A stretch of DNA of 64,000 bases. It comes from a cyanobacterium endosymbiont of Epithemia clementina EcSB. GTDB lineage: Bacteria > Cyanobacteriota > Cyanobacteriia > Cyanobacteriales > Microcystaceae. The notes beneath the pieces are model-generated. The model was not told the origin of the DNA. It did not search any database and saw nothing but the letters and a program-made list of their open reading frames with translations. Where the stretch lies: NCBI RefSeq assembly GCF_029919255.1, contig NZ_CP123991.1, positions 985,110 to 1,049,109 on the forward strand. The letters are read 5' to 3'. A program made the translations under genes and the position numbers. Shown in pieces: positions 9,373-17,833 of the stretch (position 1 is its first letter; the number at the start of each line of letters is the position of its first letter).

Positions 9373-9787
9373 TAAAGACTTAATTTCAGAGGAGATTTCT
9401 TGATCTTTAACTCTGCCTAGTTGAGGATTCCCAAATATCTTAACTTTCTGTAATCTTTGTTATCAGTTTTTTTTAGAAAAGATTTTAATCAATCCTAAGA
9501 TTCATTTCTTTATAAATAAGATTAAATATTAATTATCTTGAATAAATCAAGTAATCGCTATATTTTAGCTTAAATAAAAATTATTATCACTGAGTAATTT
9601 TTAAGGAAAATGATGAAAATAAATTTTAGTTAAGATACTGATAAAATAAAATCATGATTATCTTTAAGAGATAAGTTTATGGTAATGTTATACCAACAAT
9701 CAATTAATTTTTTTATTGAAACTAACTTTATAAAAGCTGATAAAATACGAAAAAATAAGTTAAAGTCACATTATAGTTTCTAACTAT

Positions 9788-9848
9788 TAAGTTATTGATC
9801 ATTACCACACAATACTAAAATAACTGTGTAGTAATGGACAATAACTTA
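9788..9848. repeat. Long imperfect palindrome (24-nt arms)
   Basis: Arms 9788-9811 and 9825-9848 match at 21 of 24 positions with a 13-nt spacer. It starts TAAGTTATTG and ends in the complement CAATAACTTA. It is in non-coding DNA with no adjacent gene end, so a terminator role is unlikely. Confidence 0.7.
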
Positions 9849-10159
9849 ATGAGTTGTTTTAAATTGAATAAACAAACTGTTACTAACCTAATTTTAGTAT
9901 TAATTTTTTAAACCAAATAAATATTATATTAAACGATATTTTCTTACTTTTTCAAAAGAATTGTGACTATTTTCAACTAAAATAAGTGAATGGTTGTCTT
10001 ATTTTTTGTATATCTAGGCTTTTAACCGATTTGTACTCTCCCATTTTGATTAATGCTTATTGATTGTCAGCCATTTCTAGTATAAAAAATAATTTATAGT
10101 CATGAGATAAATAATTAAATATCTATGATAAACAATTACGGCTTTAATATTTAGATTCA

Positions 10160-10354
10160 GCGGTTAAATGCCAAATTAAATATCAACGTAAAACTCAAGG
10201 GTTCAAAGTGGAGCAAGATGATTGAGCTCAAGCTCCATTCGAAGTTATTCAACTTGCCAGCCACTTAAGTTTCTATCAAGGACTGTTGTGCTCAACCGAA
10301 GATCAACTAGATAAGTCAATCTATCAATATAAAGAGATTACAAATATGGCTTAA
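10160..10354 (+). pseudogene. Remnant of a small conserved protein, unidentified
   Basis: The plus strand reads about 64 codons with one stop (TGA), including AVKCQIKYQRKTQGF, KVEQDD, then APFEVIQLASHLSFY, QGLLCSTEDQLDKSIYQYK and EITNMA-stop. The composition is protein-like and unlike the surrounding AT-rich DNA, but I do not recognise the family. The internal stop and the missing start make it a pseudogene rather than a gene. Confidence 0.35.
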
Positions 10355-10632
10355 CTATGATTAATATCGTTGCTACCGAACCTGTCATTAATAATTTATA
10401 TTATAGGGGTAGAAAAGAAGAAATGGGGAACAGATTTTAACTTTCTAGTTTTTTTAGTAAAACTAATCATCATTCTACTTGCCTCTTTTATTCATTTTCA
10501 GGAAAAATTTTAGCAAAAAAACATCACTTTTTTTAGTGATATCCATACTTTATTATATTTTTCTATGTTTTGAAAATCATTAATATCTGATATTTATTCA
10601 TTTTTTTATCTTACAATTTTGATCCATTTTTT

Positions 10633-10794
10633 TTAAAATAAAGTATAAATAAAAGGAGCGATCACTGATCCTTGCGTAAATACAATTAAAGTCCCTAATA
10701 ACACTAATGTAATAACTAACGGGGCTAACCAATACTTTTTACGCTCATTTAAAAATGCCCAGATATCTTTGATCAAATCAATAAAGTCTTCCAT
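10633..10794 (-). CDS. SxtK-like / DUF5989 small membrane protein
   Basis: A 53-residue ORF, starting MEDFIDLIKDIWAFLNERKK and then one hydrophobic segment (about 21-48) through LAPLVITLVLLGTLIVF to the C terminus. It matches the short DUF5989 proteins found after NodU-type carbamoyltransferase and SxtJ genes (sxtK of saxitoxin clusters). Its ATG overlaps the SxtJ-like stop by one base (TAATG), so it is translationally coupled. Its function is unknown; a membrane partner of the carbamoyltransferase is a reasonable inference from conserved linkage. Confidence 0.75.
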   Translation of the reverse strand: MEDFIDLIKDIWAFLNERKKYWLAPLVITLVLLGTLIVFTQGSVIAPFIYTLF

Positions 10795-11198
10795 TAATAT
10801 GGTTTCTCCATACTATTTTTTTCTTTAATGAAACTTGAAATACGATAGGTTTCCAAGCTATAACTAATCTTTTTCATTGTATCTCGATTAAATAATTGCA
10901 TAATAAATGCCATAGGAGTGATAATTAAAAAGAAGATTAGACCCAGAATAATTCTTGTATTAATCCAAGCAAGTACCTGCGTCACTTTCATCCAATTATT
11001 ATAAATTGGATCGAGAGACTGGGGGATGAAAGTTGCTAACCCATACATTACTCCTGTAATAATCCAGGGGGTTAATGGCAACTTATCTCCCGAAATTAAA
11101 GGCATAACTAACCCAAATAATCCAGAAATAATTGTTCCAGTTAATAAACCAAAACGTCGTAATTCTTTTCGATTTAACTTAGGAATTTTATAAGACAT
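10794..11198 (-). CDS. SxtJ-like membrane protein
   Basis: A 134-residue protein with an N-terminal basic stretch (PKLNRKELRRFG) and hydrophobic segments at about 16-34, 42-60 and 72-103. It closely fits the SxtJ family, which accompanies NodU/CmcH carbamoyltransferases. It lies 44 bp after the carbamoyltransferase stop and overlaps the downstream SxtK-like start, forming a three-gene operon. Its role is unknown; it probably anchors or assists the carbamoyltransferase at the membrane. Confidence 0.78.
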   Translation of the reverse strand: MSYKIPKLNRKELRRFGLLTGTIISGLFGLVMPLISGDKLPLTPWIITGVMYGLATFIPQSLDPIYNNWMKVTQVLAWINTRIILGLIFFLIITPMAFIMQLFNRDTMKKISYSLETYRISSFIKEKNSMEKPY

Positions 11199-11242
11199 AT
11201 CTTTATATTTAACTCAATAAATAGTGAGAAATAATTTTTCTA

Positions 11243-13093
11243 TTAATCTAGTTCAAATTCATATTGCCACTCATTATCTTTCTGCCATTGTAGTTGTTCT
11301 GATTTAGCTAGTAAATAATTCTCAATTACTAAATAATCCATTTCAGTACGCATAAAACAACGATAGGCATCTTCAGGGGTACAAACAATTGGTTCTCCTC
11401 TAACGTTGAAGGAAGTATTAACTAATACTCCACATCCTGTTAATGTTTCAAATTCTTTAATTAATTGATAGTAACGAGGGTTAGTTTCGGGATGGACCGT
11501 TTGTATTCTTGCCGAATAATCAACGTGGGTAACAGCCGGAATTTGTGAGTGAGGAATTTTTAATTTTTCTATGCCAAAAAGTTGCTTTTGTTCATCCATC
11601 ATTAATAGATGTAAATCTTCTTTGACAGAAGCAACTAATAACATATAAGGACTTGGTTTATCTAGGTCAAAATAATCAGAAACTCGTTCAGCCAAAACTG
11701 CAGGTGCAAAGGGGCGAAATGACTCTCGATATTTAATTTTTAAGTTCATCATTGACTGCATTCTCTCGTTACGAGGATCACCAATAATTGAACGATTACC
11801 CAAAGCACGAGGTCCAAATTCCATGCGACCTTGGAACCATCCAACTACATTTCCCTTAGCAATAATTTCAGCTACTCTTGAGAATAATTCATTGTTGTCT
11901 AGAAGAATATATTGAGCGCAAATATCATTAAAATATTGACCAATTTCTTCCTCATGAAATTGAGGACCTAAATAAGTTCCTTGCATTCGATCTAACTCAA
12001 TTCTTGAATCACTCATATTCCGGGGATTTTCTAAATATTGATGCCAAATCGCTAAAGCTGCTCCAATTGCTCCTCCTGCATCCCCTGCGGCAGGTTGAAT
12101 CCAAATATCTTTAAATTTACCTTCCCGCAAAATACGCCCATTAGCGACACAATTTAAAGCAACACCCCCGGCTAAACAAAGATTATCTACTTTTAATTCT
12201 TTGTAAGCTGTATTGGTCAATTTTAAAACAATTTCTTCAGTCACTTTTTGGATTGAAGCCGCAATATTCATTTCTCTTTGAGAGATTTTACTTTCTGGTT
12301 TACGGCGAGGTGCACCAAAAAGCTGGTTAAACTTCTTATTAGTCATTGTTAACCCTGTTGCGTAATTGAAGTATTTCATGTTCAGGCGGAATGTGCCATC
12401 TTCCTTAATATCAATTAAATTTTCTAAAATAATATCAACATATTTGGGTTCACCGTAGGGAGCTAACCCCATTAGCTTGTATTCTCCAGAGTTAACTTTA
12501 AAACCAGTATAGTAAGTGAAAGCAGAATAAAGTAGTCCTAAAGAATGAGGAAAATTAATTTCCCATTGAGGTGTTAATATGTTATTTTTTCCTAGCCATA
12601 AAGAAGTTGTTGCCCATTCTCCCACTGCATCTAGACACAATACCGCAGCGTCCTTAAAAGGACTGGGGAAAAAAGCAGAGGCTGCATGAGACTGATGATG
12701 TTCTGTAAATAATAATGGTGGAAGTTGGGAGGGTTGACAATTAGCAAGTTTGGCTAATTCTCTTTTGAGGATGATCTTAAGATAAAGTTTTTCTTGTAAC
12801 CAAGCTGACATCGCGGCGACAAAAGAACGAAATCCTTGAGGTGCGTACGCTAAGTAAGTTTCCAATAGACGTTCAAAAGTAACGATTGGTTTCTCATAAA
12901 AGACAATATAATCTAACTTCTGTAGAGGAATTTTTGCTTCTGCTAGCACATAGAGAATAGCATTTCTAGGAAATTTTGCATCATGTTTTTTACGAGTGAA
13001 GCGTTCTTCTTGGACTGCGGCGATAATAGTTCCTTCTTCGACCAAAGCTGCTGCACTGTCATGATAGTAGCCTGAAATCCCTAAAATTCTCAT
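11243..13093 (-). CDS. NodU/CmcH-type O-carbamoyltransferase (SxtI-like)
   Basis: A full-length 616-residue carbamoyltransferase. The N-terminal ASKHA-fold Kae1-like domain begins RILGISGYYHDSAAALVE (2-19), with EERFTRKKHD (29-38) and the metal-binding histidine motif EHHQSHAASA (131-140). LCLAGGVALNCVANG lies near 306-320 and FQGRMEFGPRALGNRSI near 420-436. The C-terminal YrdC-like part ends with NTSFNVRGEPIVCTPEDAY. The family transfers carbamoyl from carbamoyl phosphate through an adenylate to a hydroxyl of a sugar or small molecule. First gene of an operon with SxtJ- and SxtK-like proteins. The acceptor is unknown; nothing else of a saxitoxin pathway is in the window. Confidence 0.9.
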   Translation of the reverse strand: MRILGISGYYHDSAAALVEEGTIIAAVQEERFTRKKHDAKFPRNAILYVLAEAKIPLQKLDYIVFYEKPIVTFERLLETYLAYAPQGFRSFVAAMSAWLQEKLYLKIILKRELAKLANCQPSQLPPLLFTEHHQSHAASAFFPSPFKDAAVLCLDAVGEWATTSLWLGKNNILTPQWEINFPHSLGLLYSAFTYYTGFKVNSGEYKLMGLAPYGEPKYVDIILENLIDIKEDGTFRLNMKYFNYATGLTMTNKKFNQLFGAPRRKPESKISQREMNIAASIQKVTEEIVLKLTNTAYKELKVDNLCLAGGVALNCVANGRILREGKFKDIWIQPAAGDAGGAIGAALAIWHQYLENPRNMSDSRIELDRMQGTYLGPQFHEEEIGQYFNDICAQYILLDNNELFSRVAEIIAKGNVVGWFQGRMEFGPRALGNRSIIGDPRNERMQSMMNLKIKYRESFRPFAPAVLAERVSDYFDLDKPSPYMLLVASVKEDLHLLMMDEQKQLFGIEKLKIPHSQIPAVTHVDYSARIQTVHPETNPRYYQLIKEFETLTGCGVLVNTSFNVRGEPIVCTPEDAYRCFMRTEMDYLVIENYLLAKSEQLQWQKDNEWQYEFELD

Positions 13094-13941
13094 TTTCCTG
13101 TTATCTTCCCCTCTGTTACACCATTGACAATGGAAACCATAAGTACTTTACAAGTCAAGGTATAAGATATCATACATGTGGAGTTTCTCGGACTTATTAG
13201 CTACACATTAACTCTATTTTCTGTTCAGGCGGCATTTCTTGTTCTGTCATACTAAAAACTCTGCTATCATTCAAAATTTTATCTGTATTAATGAGTAAAC
13301 ATGAAATAATACAGAATAGAATTTTCGAATATCTGCAATCTTTTTAAGATACTTTCATTAACTTCAGCATGAAAATATATATTGATAGATTTTAAATTTA
13401 ATAATTATTTTCTATATGAGAGCTATTGTTCTTTACAATATTAACTATTCAAATCAATTTCTTAAACTAAAACATACTTTTTTTCTCTATTTTATTCAGA
13501 TTTTGATTTTTCATTTTTACGATAAATCTCACTGCACTTAAGATTAAAAGTTTAACCCCCTTATCCTTATCTTCCAAATATACTAACTTCGTTTTCCCGT
13601 CATTATAAGCAACCTCACGTTTTTCTTACTCGATACACTTATCACATAGACGAACAGCAGGATGCATCTCCTCTATATTATCGGAACCTCAAGTGTTCCA
13701 TATCTGAGATGACTTTGTCTTCATATCTCATGTTTCGCTAACAAACTTATTAGAATATCATAACAGCTAATTTCGAGCGGGGTTACTTTAAACTCTAGCA
13801 TCTGACAGAAAGAATGAGCTCCAATAAAGTTGTCACACTCTTCATTAATATTTCGTCTTAACCGAGGTCTACATTCCACCAAAATTATACACTATTGCCA
13901 AATCATCCAAAACTTGTCACGGTGACTTTCAGTCGTCTACG
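13094..13941. other. Intergenic, one unrecognised coding-like remnant
   Basis: AT-rich DNA of about 850 bp. On the minus strand around 13520-13700 the frame reads IEEMHPAVRLCDKC, then (after a stop) REVAYNDGKTKLVYLEDKDKGVKLLI. This looks like eroded protein sequence with a Cys-x2-Cys pair, but I cannot name it. Otherwise nothing is recognised. Confidence 0.35.
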
Positions 13942-13971
13942 ATGCACAATTGTTTTAAGTTGCTACTGACT

Positions 13972-14124
13972 ATGACTAATTCTAAGCAATATGAGAGAAA
14001 ATTTGGTTTCACCGCCTACGCTGAAACTTTGAATGGCCGTCTAGCGATGATTGGTTTTCTTGCTGTCTTGATCACTGAGTTGGTGACCGTTCAAGAAGTT
14101 CTCCATTTCTGGGGTCTGCTTTAA
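13972..14124 (+). CDS. hliA: High-light-inducible protein (HLIP/Scp), one-helix chlorophyll-binding family
   Basis: A 50-residue protein from the ATG at 13972 (MTNSKQYERKFGF). An in-frame ATG at 13942 would add ten unconserved residues, so I prefer the shorter form. It carries the chlorophyll a/b-binding helix FTAYAETLNGRLAMIGFLAV, with the ExxNGRxAMIGF signature complete. HLIPs bind chlorophyll and carotenoid in the thylakoid membrane and act in photoprotection and chlorophyll recycling. An intact copy near a dead psaC is odd. The gene is followed by a good intrinsic terminator and converges on rpoD. Confidence 0.88.
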   Translation: MTNSKQYERKFGFTAYAETLNGRLAMIGFLAVLITELVTVQEVLHFWGLL

Positions 14125-14171
14125 ACCCTTAGTTGGTGTACTATAATCGCCGTTGTTAATCCCCTTGTTCG

Positions 14172-14202
14172 ACTGGGTTCTCCTCGGACAACCCAGTTTT
14201 TT
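14172..14202 (+). terminator. Intrinsic terminator between hli and rpoD
   Basis: An 8-bp stem ACTGGGTT / AACCCAGT (14172-14179, 14190-14197) with a 10-nt loop is followed by T5 at 14198-14202. This is a classical Rho-independent terminator for the plus-strand HLIP gene. On the other strand it has no T-tract, so it is directional. Confidence 0.8.
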
Positions 14203-14217
14203 AAGTGATTAATTGTA

Positions 14218-15357
14218 CTAACGGACATATTCTTTGAGAATACTATTGCGATTAGGATGTCGCAATTTCCGTAGAGCCTTAGCTTCGATTTGACGAATTC
14301 GCTCGCGAGTGACATTGAAAATTTGTCCAATTTCCTCTAGGGTTTTCATGCGTCCGTCATCTAAGCCATAACGTAGGCGGAGAACATCCCGTTCTCGTGG
14401 ACTCAAGGTATCGAGAACATTTTCTAAATCTTCCCGCAGTAGATTTTTAGAGACTTCATCTTCTGGATTTTCTCCATCAGCTTCAATAAAATCACCCAGA
14501 CGAGAGTCTTCTTCCTTACCAATAGGGGTTTCTAGTGAGATAGGTAGTTGGGCTGATTTAGCAATAAAACGAAGCTTCTCGATGGTCATTTCCATACGCG
14601 TGGCAATTTCTTCTTCGGTGGGTTTACGGCGCATTTCTTGGGAAAGAATCTTAGTAGTTTTCTTTATTCTAGAAATGGTCTCGTAAAGATGAACTGGAAG
14701 ACGAATGGTACGCGATTGATCGGCAATCGCTCGAGTAATAGCTTGACGAATCCACCAAGTAGCGTAGGTCGAGAATTTATAACCCTTTTCGTGGTCAAAT
14801 TTTTCGGCTGCTCGAATTAAGCCCAGAGATCCTTCTTGAATCAAATCCTGGAAAGATAGCCCCCGATTCATATATTTTTTAGCAATAGAAACCACCAGAC
14901 GCAGGTTAGAATGAACCATTTTGTCCTTAGCTCTACGTCCTAAAAAAAGACGGCGTTGGAAAGCGTGCCAATCGACATTGACGGCTTCTGCCCATTCTTT
15001 CTCAGTGGGGAAGCGTCCCATATGTTCACTGAGTTGTTCTCGAATTCGTTCTAATTCAAGAAGATCAGCAATTTTACGAGCCAATTCAATTTCTTCTTCA
15101 GCACGCAAGAGTCGAATACGACCAATTTCTTGAAGATAAACCCGAATTGAATCCTCTGTGTAAGGCTTTTTCTTACTTTGATCGCGACGGCGAGAAGCAC
15201 TCAGTTTTCGGTTTTTTTTCCCTTCTGGTCCAGTTAGTCCCTCATCGAGTACCACATCATCAGCCGATGCTTGTATGGCTTCATCATCATCGGGGATGAA
15301 GAATCCCACATCAATCTGAGGTTCAGTAAGGGTTAATAGCTCATTAGCCTGCGTCAT
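14218..15357 (-). CDS. rpoD: RNA polymerase principal sigma factor SigA/RpoD
   Basis: A 379-residue group 1 sigma-70 factor. I chose the ATG at 15357 ([10 protein letters not shown]) because GAGGAA precedes it at suitable spacing; an in-frame ATG at 15387 would add ten residues. Region 1.2 has [16 protein letters not shown]. Region 2 has [23 protein letters not shown], and the -10 recognition helix includes [18 protein letters not shown]. Region 3 follows. Region 4 is [13 protein letters not shown] with the -35 helix-turn-helix [20 protein letters not shown], then KALRKLRH. It directs housekeeping transcription. The N-terminal acidic region is short, as in cyanobacterial SigA. Confidence 0.95.
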   Translation of the reverse strand: MTQANELLTLTEPQIDVGFFIPDDDEAIQASADDVVLDEGLTGPEGKKNRKLSASRRRDQSKKKPYTEDSIRVYLQEIGRIRLLRAEEEIELARKIADLLELERIREQLSEHMGRFPTEKEWAEAVNVDWHAFQRRLFLGRRAKDKMVHSNLRLVVSIAKKYMNRGLSFQDLIQEGSLGLIRAAEKFDHEKGYKFSTYATWWIRQAITRAIADQSRTIRLPVHLYETISRIKKTTKILSQEMRRKPTEEEIATRMEMTIEKLRFIAKSAQLPISLETPIGKEEDSRLGDFIEADGENPEDEVSKNLLREDLENVLDTLSPRERDVLRLRYGLDDGRMKTLEEIGQIFNVTRERIRQIEAKALRKLRHPNRNSILKEYVR

Positions 15358-16427
15358 GCCGTTTTCCTCTTGCTCCTTGAAGTGCACAACTAGAAGATAG
15401 GGTGTGATAGTAGAGTTTATGAATTCAACCTCCCTAAAGTATACTTACTTAGGAGTGATTCATAAGGTTTCTTGGGGAAAAGCTGTTTGAACTAGCCTGC
15501 TTGGAGTTGACTATCATAAGGACTATGAGTCTTAAGCAACCAGTTTGGAAAGTTCCCAAGAACAAAGTCGGAGGTCAAAAAATTTCGAGACCTCTCCGAT
15601 TGTAGCCTCGATTACAAAAAATCGGGTAAAGTTTTTGTTTTAACTGCACAAGATCCTTTAAGATTTCGGGTAGGGTTAAGAACACTGGATAAAAGATAAC
15701 TAGACATTTAGATTTAATCAGGTGAAGACATGGCTAATGGAGGTCATTAACAAACAAATTCTCGAGTGAATTGCGTTGATAACAACGCTCATCTTTAAAT
15801 CTACCTACCTAGCTAGTTTTAGAAAGACTGGAGAACAGACCAAAGTCTTACTCGAACTTAGGGAAGCTCGAGCTTGGGTCTCCTTAGCAGACTCAATCTT
15901 TAAAGCTAGGCAAGGCTCCTCAACACTGGTTAAATCTTCAGTCATCGTTTTGAGTTTCTCATCAAAGTCCGAGGACATTCATCCCCAATAAACGAGGATG
16001 TTCACTGACATAAAAACAGTACGTTCGTCCTTGAAAGAGAAAAATTTTGTGCCCTTGCTATTCATACGTTAGCAAAGTTTCTTCTGTGCCGATCACTTAA
16101 GCATCAAGAAAATCGAACTAATGTGAAAGTTTGATGACCTAGACTTTTATATTAGTCGCTGCACTTACTCTAAAGTTACCTTGGTAATAATCCCGTTATA
16201 ATCGTTGAACTCTGCATTTGACTATGACTTACACCATACTTCTTTAAACAGAAGTTAATAAATAAAACTGAACTATTTGTTCGTTTAAAAAATCAAGGAA
16301 TGTTAAGACTCAATATTGGTCGAAAAAAGCCTTTAGTATTGCTAATACTGGGTTACCTTTTTCCGTTGCTTATCCGACTCAGTGCAAAAAGCTTCAGTTA
16401 AGAGCGTTAGAGAGGTGGCGGCTAATA
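15358..16427. other. Intergenic upstream of rpoD, no gene recognised
   Basis: Contains the rpoD promoter region and about 1 kb of decayed-looking DNA. On the minus strand 15820-15980 a 57-codon open stretch (MSSDFDEKLKTMTEDLTSVEE...) looks like coiled-coil protein sequence and may be a remnant. Its plus-strand shadow (15776-15991) is not a gene. I could not identify the source. Confidence 0.35.
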
Positions 16428-16883
16428 TCAAAAAGCAGGTAAAGCCAAAACTGAAATGCCAACCCCCCAAGCCAAGCCGACAAAAACCTGAAAAGGTGTG
16501 TGGCCCAGTAGTTCTTTCAACCGCTCTTGGTTAAGATGGTGGCCATCTTGAAAAAATTCATCTAGGAGTTGATTGAGAATCTTTGCCTGGGCTCCTGCAG
16601 CTTGACGAACGCCAGCCGCATCGTACATCACAATTACCGCAAATAAAGAGGCAATAGCAAATTCCGGACTATTCCAGCCGACGGTTAATCCTACGCCAGT
16701 AGCTAATGCTCCCACTAGAGCCGAATGTGAGCTAGGCATTCCTCCAGTAGTGACGAGATAGCGCAGATTCACTTTACCGTTACGAAATAGCTCAATAATT
16801 GTTTTTAATCCTTGAGCCGAAAAACAAGCCAGCAAAGACGCCGAAAGGATTGGATTGTGGAAAATCGTCTCAAAATCGTGCAT
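16428..16883 (-). CDS. DUF212 (divergent PAP2) family membrane protein
   Basis: A 151-residue protein of the DUF212/divergent PAP2 family. Key features are the N-terminal NPILSASLLACFSAQGLK (10-27), the GGMPSSHSALVGALATGVG block (about 47-65) with its conserved Ser-Ser-His, VMYDAAGVRQAAGAQA (about 86-101), and LGHTPFQVFVG near the end. Four hydrophobic segments are visible. The family is related to acid phosphatase/haloperoxidase folds, but its activity is not established. It starts 20 bp after crtE on the same strand, so the two are probably co-transcribed. Confidence 0.85.
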   Translation of the reverse strand: MHDFETIFHNPILSASLLACFSAQGLKTIIELFRNGKVNLRYLVTTGGMPSSHSALVGALATGVGLTVGWNSPEFAIASLFAVIVMYDAAGVRQAAGAQAKILNQLLDEFFQDGHHLNQERLKELLGHTPFQVFVGLAWGVGISVLALPAF

Positions 16884-16903
16884 GGTTAATTTTTTAAGAG
16901 CAT

Positions 16904-17833
16904 TTAATTTTTACGGGTGACGATAAAGTTGGCTATTGCCCTTAAGGGGTCAGCCTTGGCTCCGTAGGGTATTAACTCAGTAATTGCTCCAATTACTAAG
17001 TTTTGAGCTTGTCTTTTTGATTCTTCAAGGCCCCAAAGGCTTGGATAAGTAACTTTTTGGTCTCGCAGATCCTTTCCAGATGTTTTCCCTAATTCTTCTT
17101 TGGTGGAGGTGACATCTAAGATATCATCAACAATTTGAAATGCTAAACCAATGTTTTGAGCATATTGAGATAATCGTTGCACTTCTTCTTCTGAAGCTCC
17201 AGCTAAAATAGCCCCTGATACCACTGATGTTTCTAATAAAGCTCCGGTCTTATGAGTATGAATAAACTTTAAAGTATCAACGCTAATATCGTCTTGCCCT
17301 TCCGATTCTAAATCCAATACTTGACCGCCGACTAATCCAGCTGCCCCTACTGTGCGACCTAAGCGGGCAAGAACAGTAATTAAATTGTGGGGAGCGACAT
17401 TACGCGTTTGGGTAGCTGCATATTCAAACGCATATGCCAATAAACCATCTCCAGCTAAAATTGCAATGTCTTCCCCATAAACCTTGTGATTTGTTAATTT
17501 TCCTCGACGATAGTCGTCATTATCCATTGCTGGAAGATCATCATGAATTAAAGACATGGTGTGAATCATTTCTAGGGCACAGGCAGTAGGCAATGCTATT
17601 TCGTTGGTGCCACCCATCAACTCACAAGTGGTTAAGCAAAGAATTGGGCGCAGTCGCTTTCCCCCAGCTAGTAGAGAGTAGCGCATTGCTTCATAAATTT
17701 TTTTGGGACAAGTAATGGAGAGGGAACTATCTAATGCTGCTTCAACGAGTTGTTGTTTTTCGTTAAGATAGGACGCAAGGTCGAAATGTAATACTTCTCG
17801 TTGCGCCACAAGGTTTTCGCCTGTTGTGACCAT
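16904..17833 (-). CDS. crtE: Geranylgeranyl diphosphate synthase
   Basis: A 309-residue trans-prenyltransferase. The ATG at 17833 is preferred; the frame continues upstream only to a TTG at 17857. First aspartate-rich motif DDLPAMDND (D98, D99, D103), second DDILD in [12 protein letters not shown], with GGKRLRP (about 57-63) and the isopentenyl-binding GxKxLRP type. It condenses IPP with allylic diphosphates to GGPP, the precursor of phytoene. Here it serves crtB and crtP at 59-62 kb, and prenyl tails of quinones in general. It is followed by a DUF212 gene in the same orientation. Confidence 0.93.
   Translation of the reverse strand: MVTTGENLVAQREVLHFDLASYLNEKQQLVEAALDSSLSITCPKKIYEAMRYSLLAGGKRLRPILCLTTCELMGGTNEIALPTACALEMIHTMSLIHDDLPAMDNDDYRRGKLTNHKVYGEDIAILAGDGLLAYAFEYAATQTRNVAPHNLITVLARLGRTVGAAGLVGGQVLDLESEGQDDISVDTLKFIHTHKTGALLETSVVSGAILAGASEEEVQRLSQYAQNIGLAFQIVDDILDVTSTKEELGKTSGKDLRDQKVTYPSLWGLEESKRQAQNLVIGAITELIPYGAKADPLRAIANFIVTRKN

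Noticed and set aside
10633-13093. Saxitoxin biosynthesis cluster
   Set aside because: Only the carbamoyltransferase trio is present; no SxtA-type polyketide synthase, amidinotransferase or oxygenase genes are nearby. The trio is widespread outside saxitoxin producers.
15776-15991. 71-codon plus-strand ORF
   Set aside because: Opposite a more protein-like minus-strand stretch; no ribosome-binding site.
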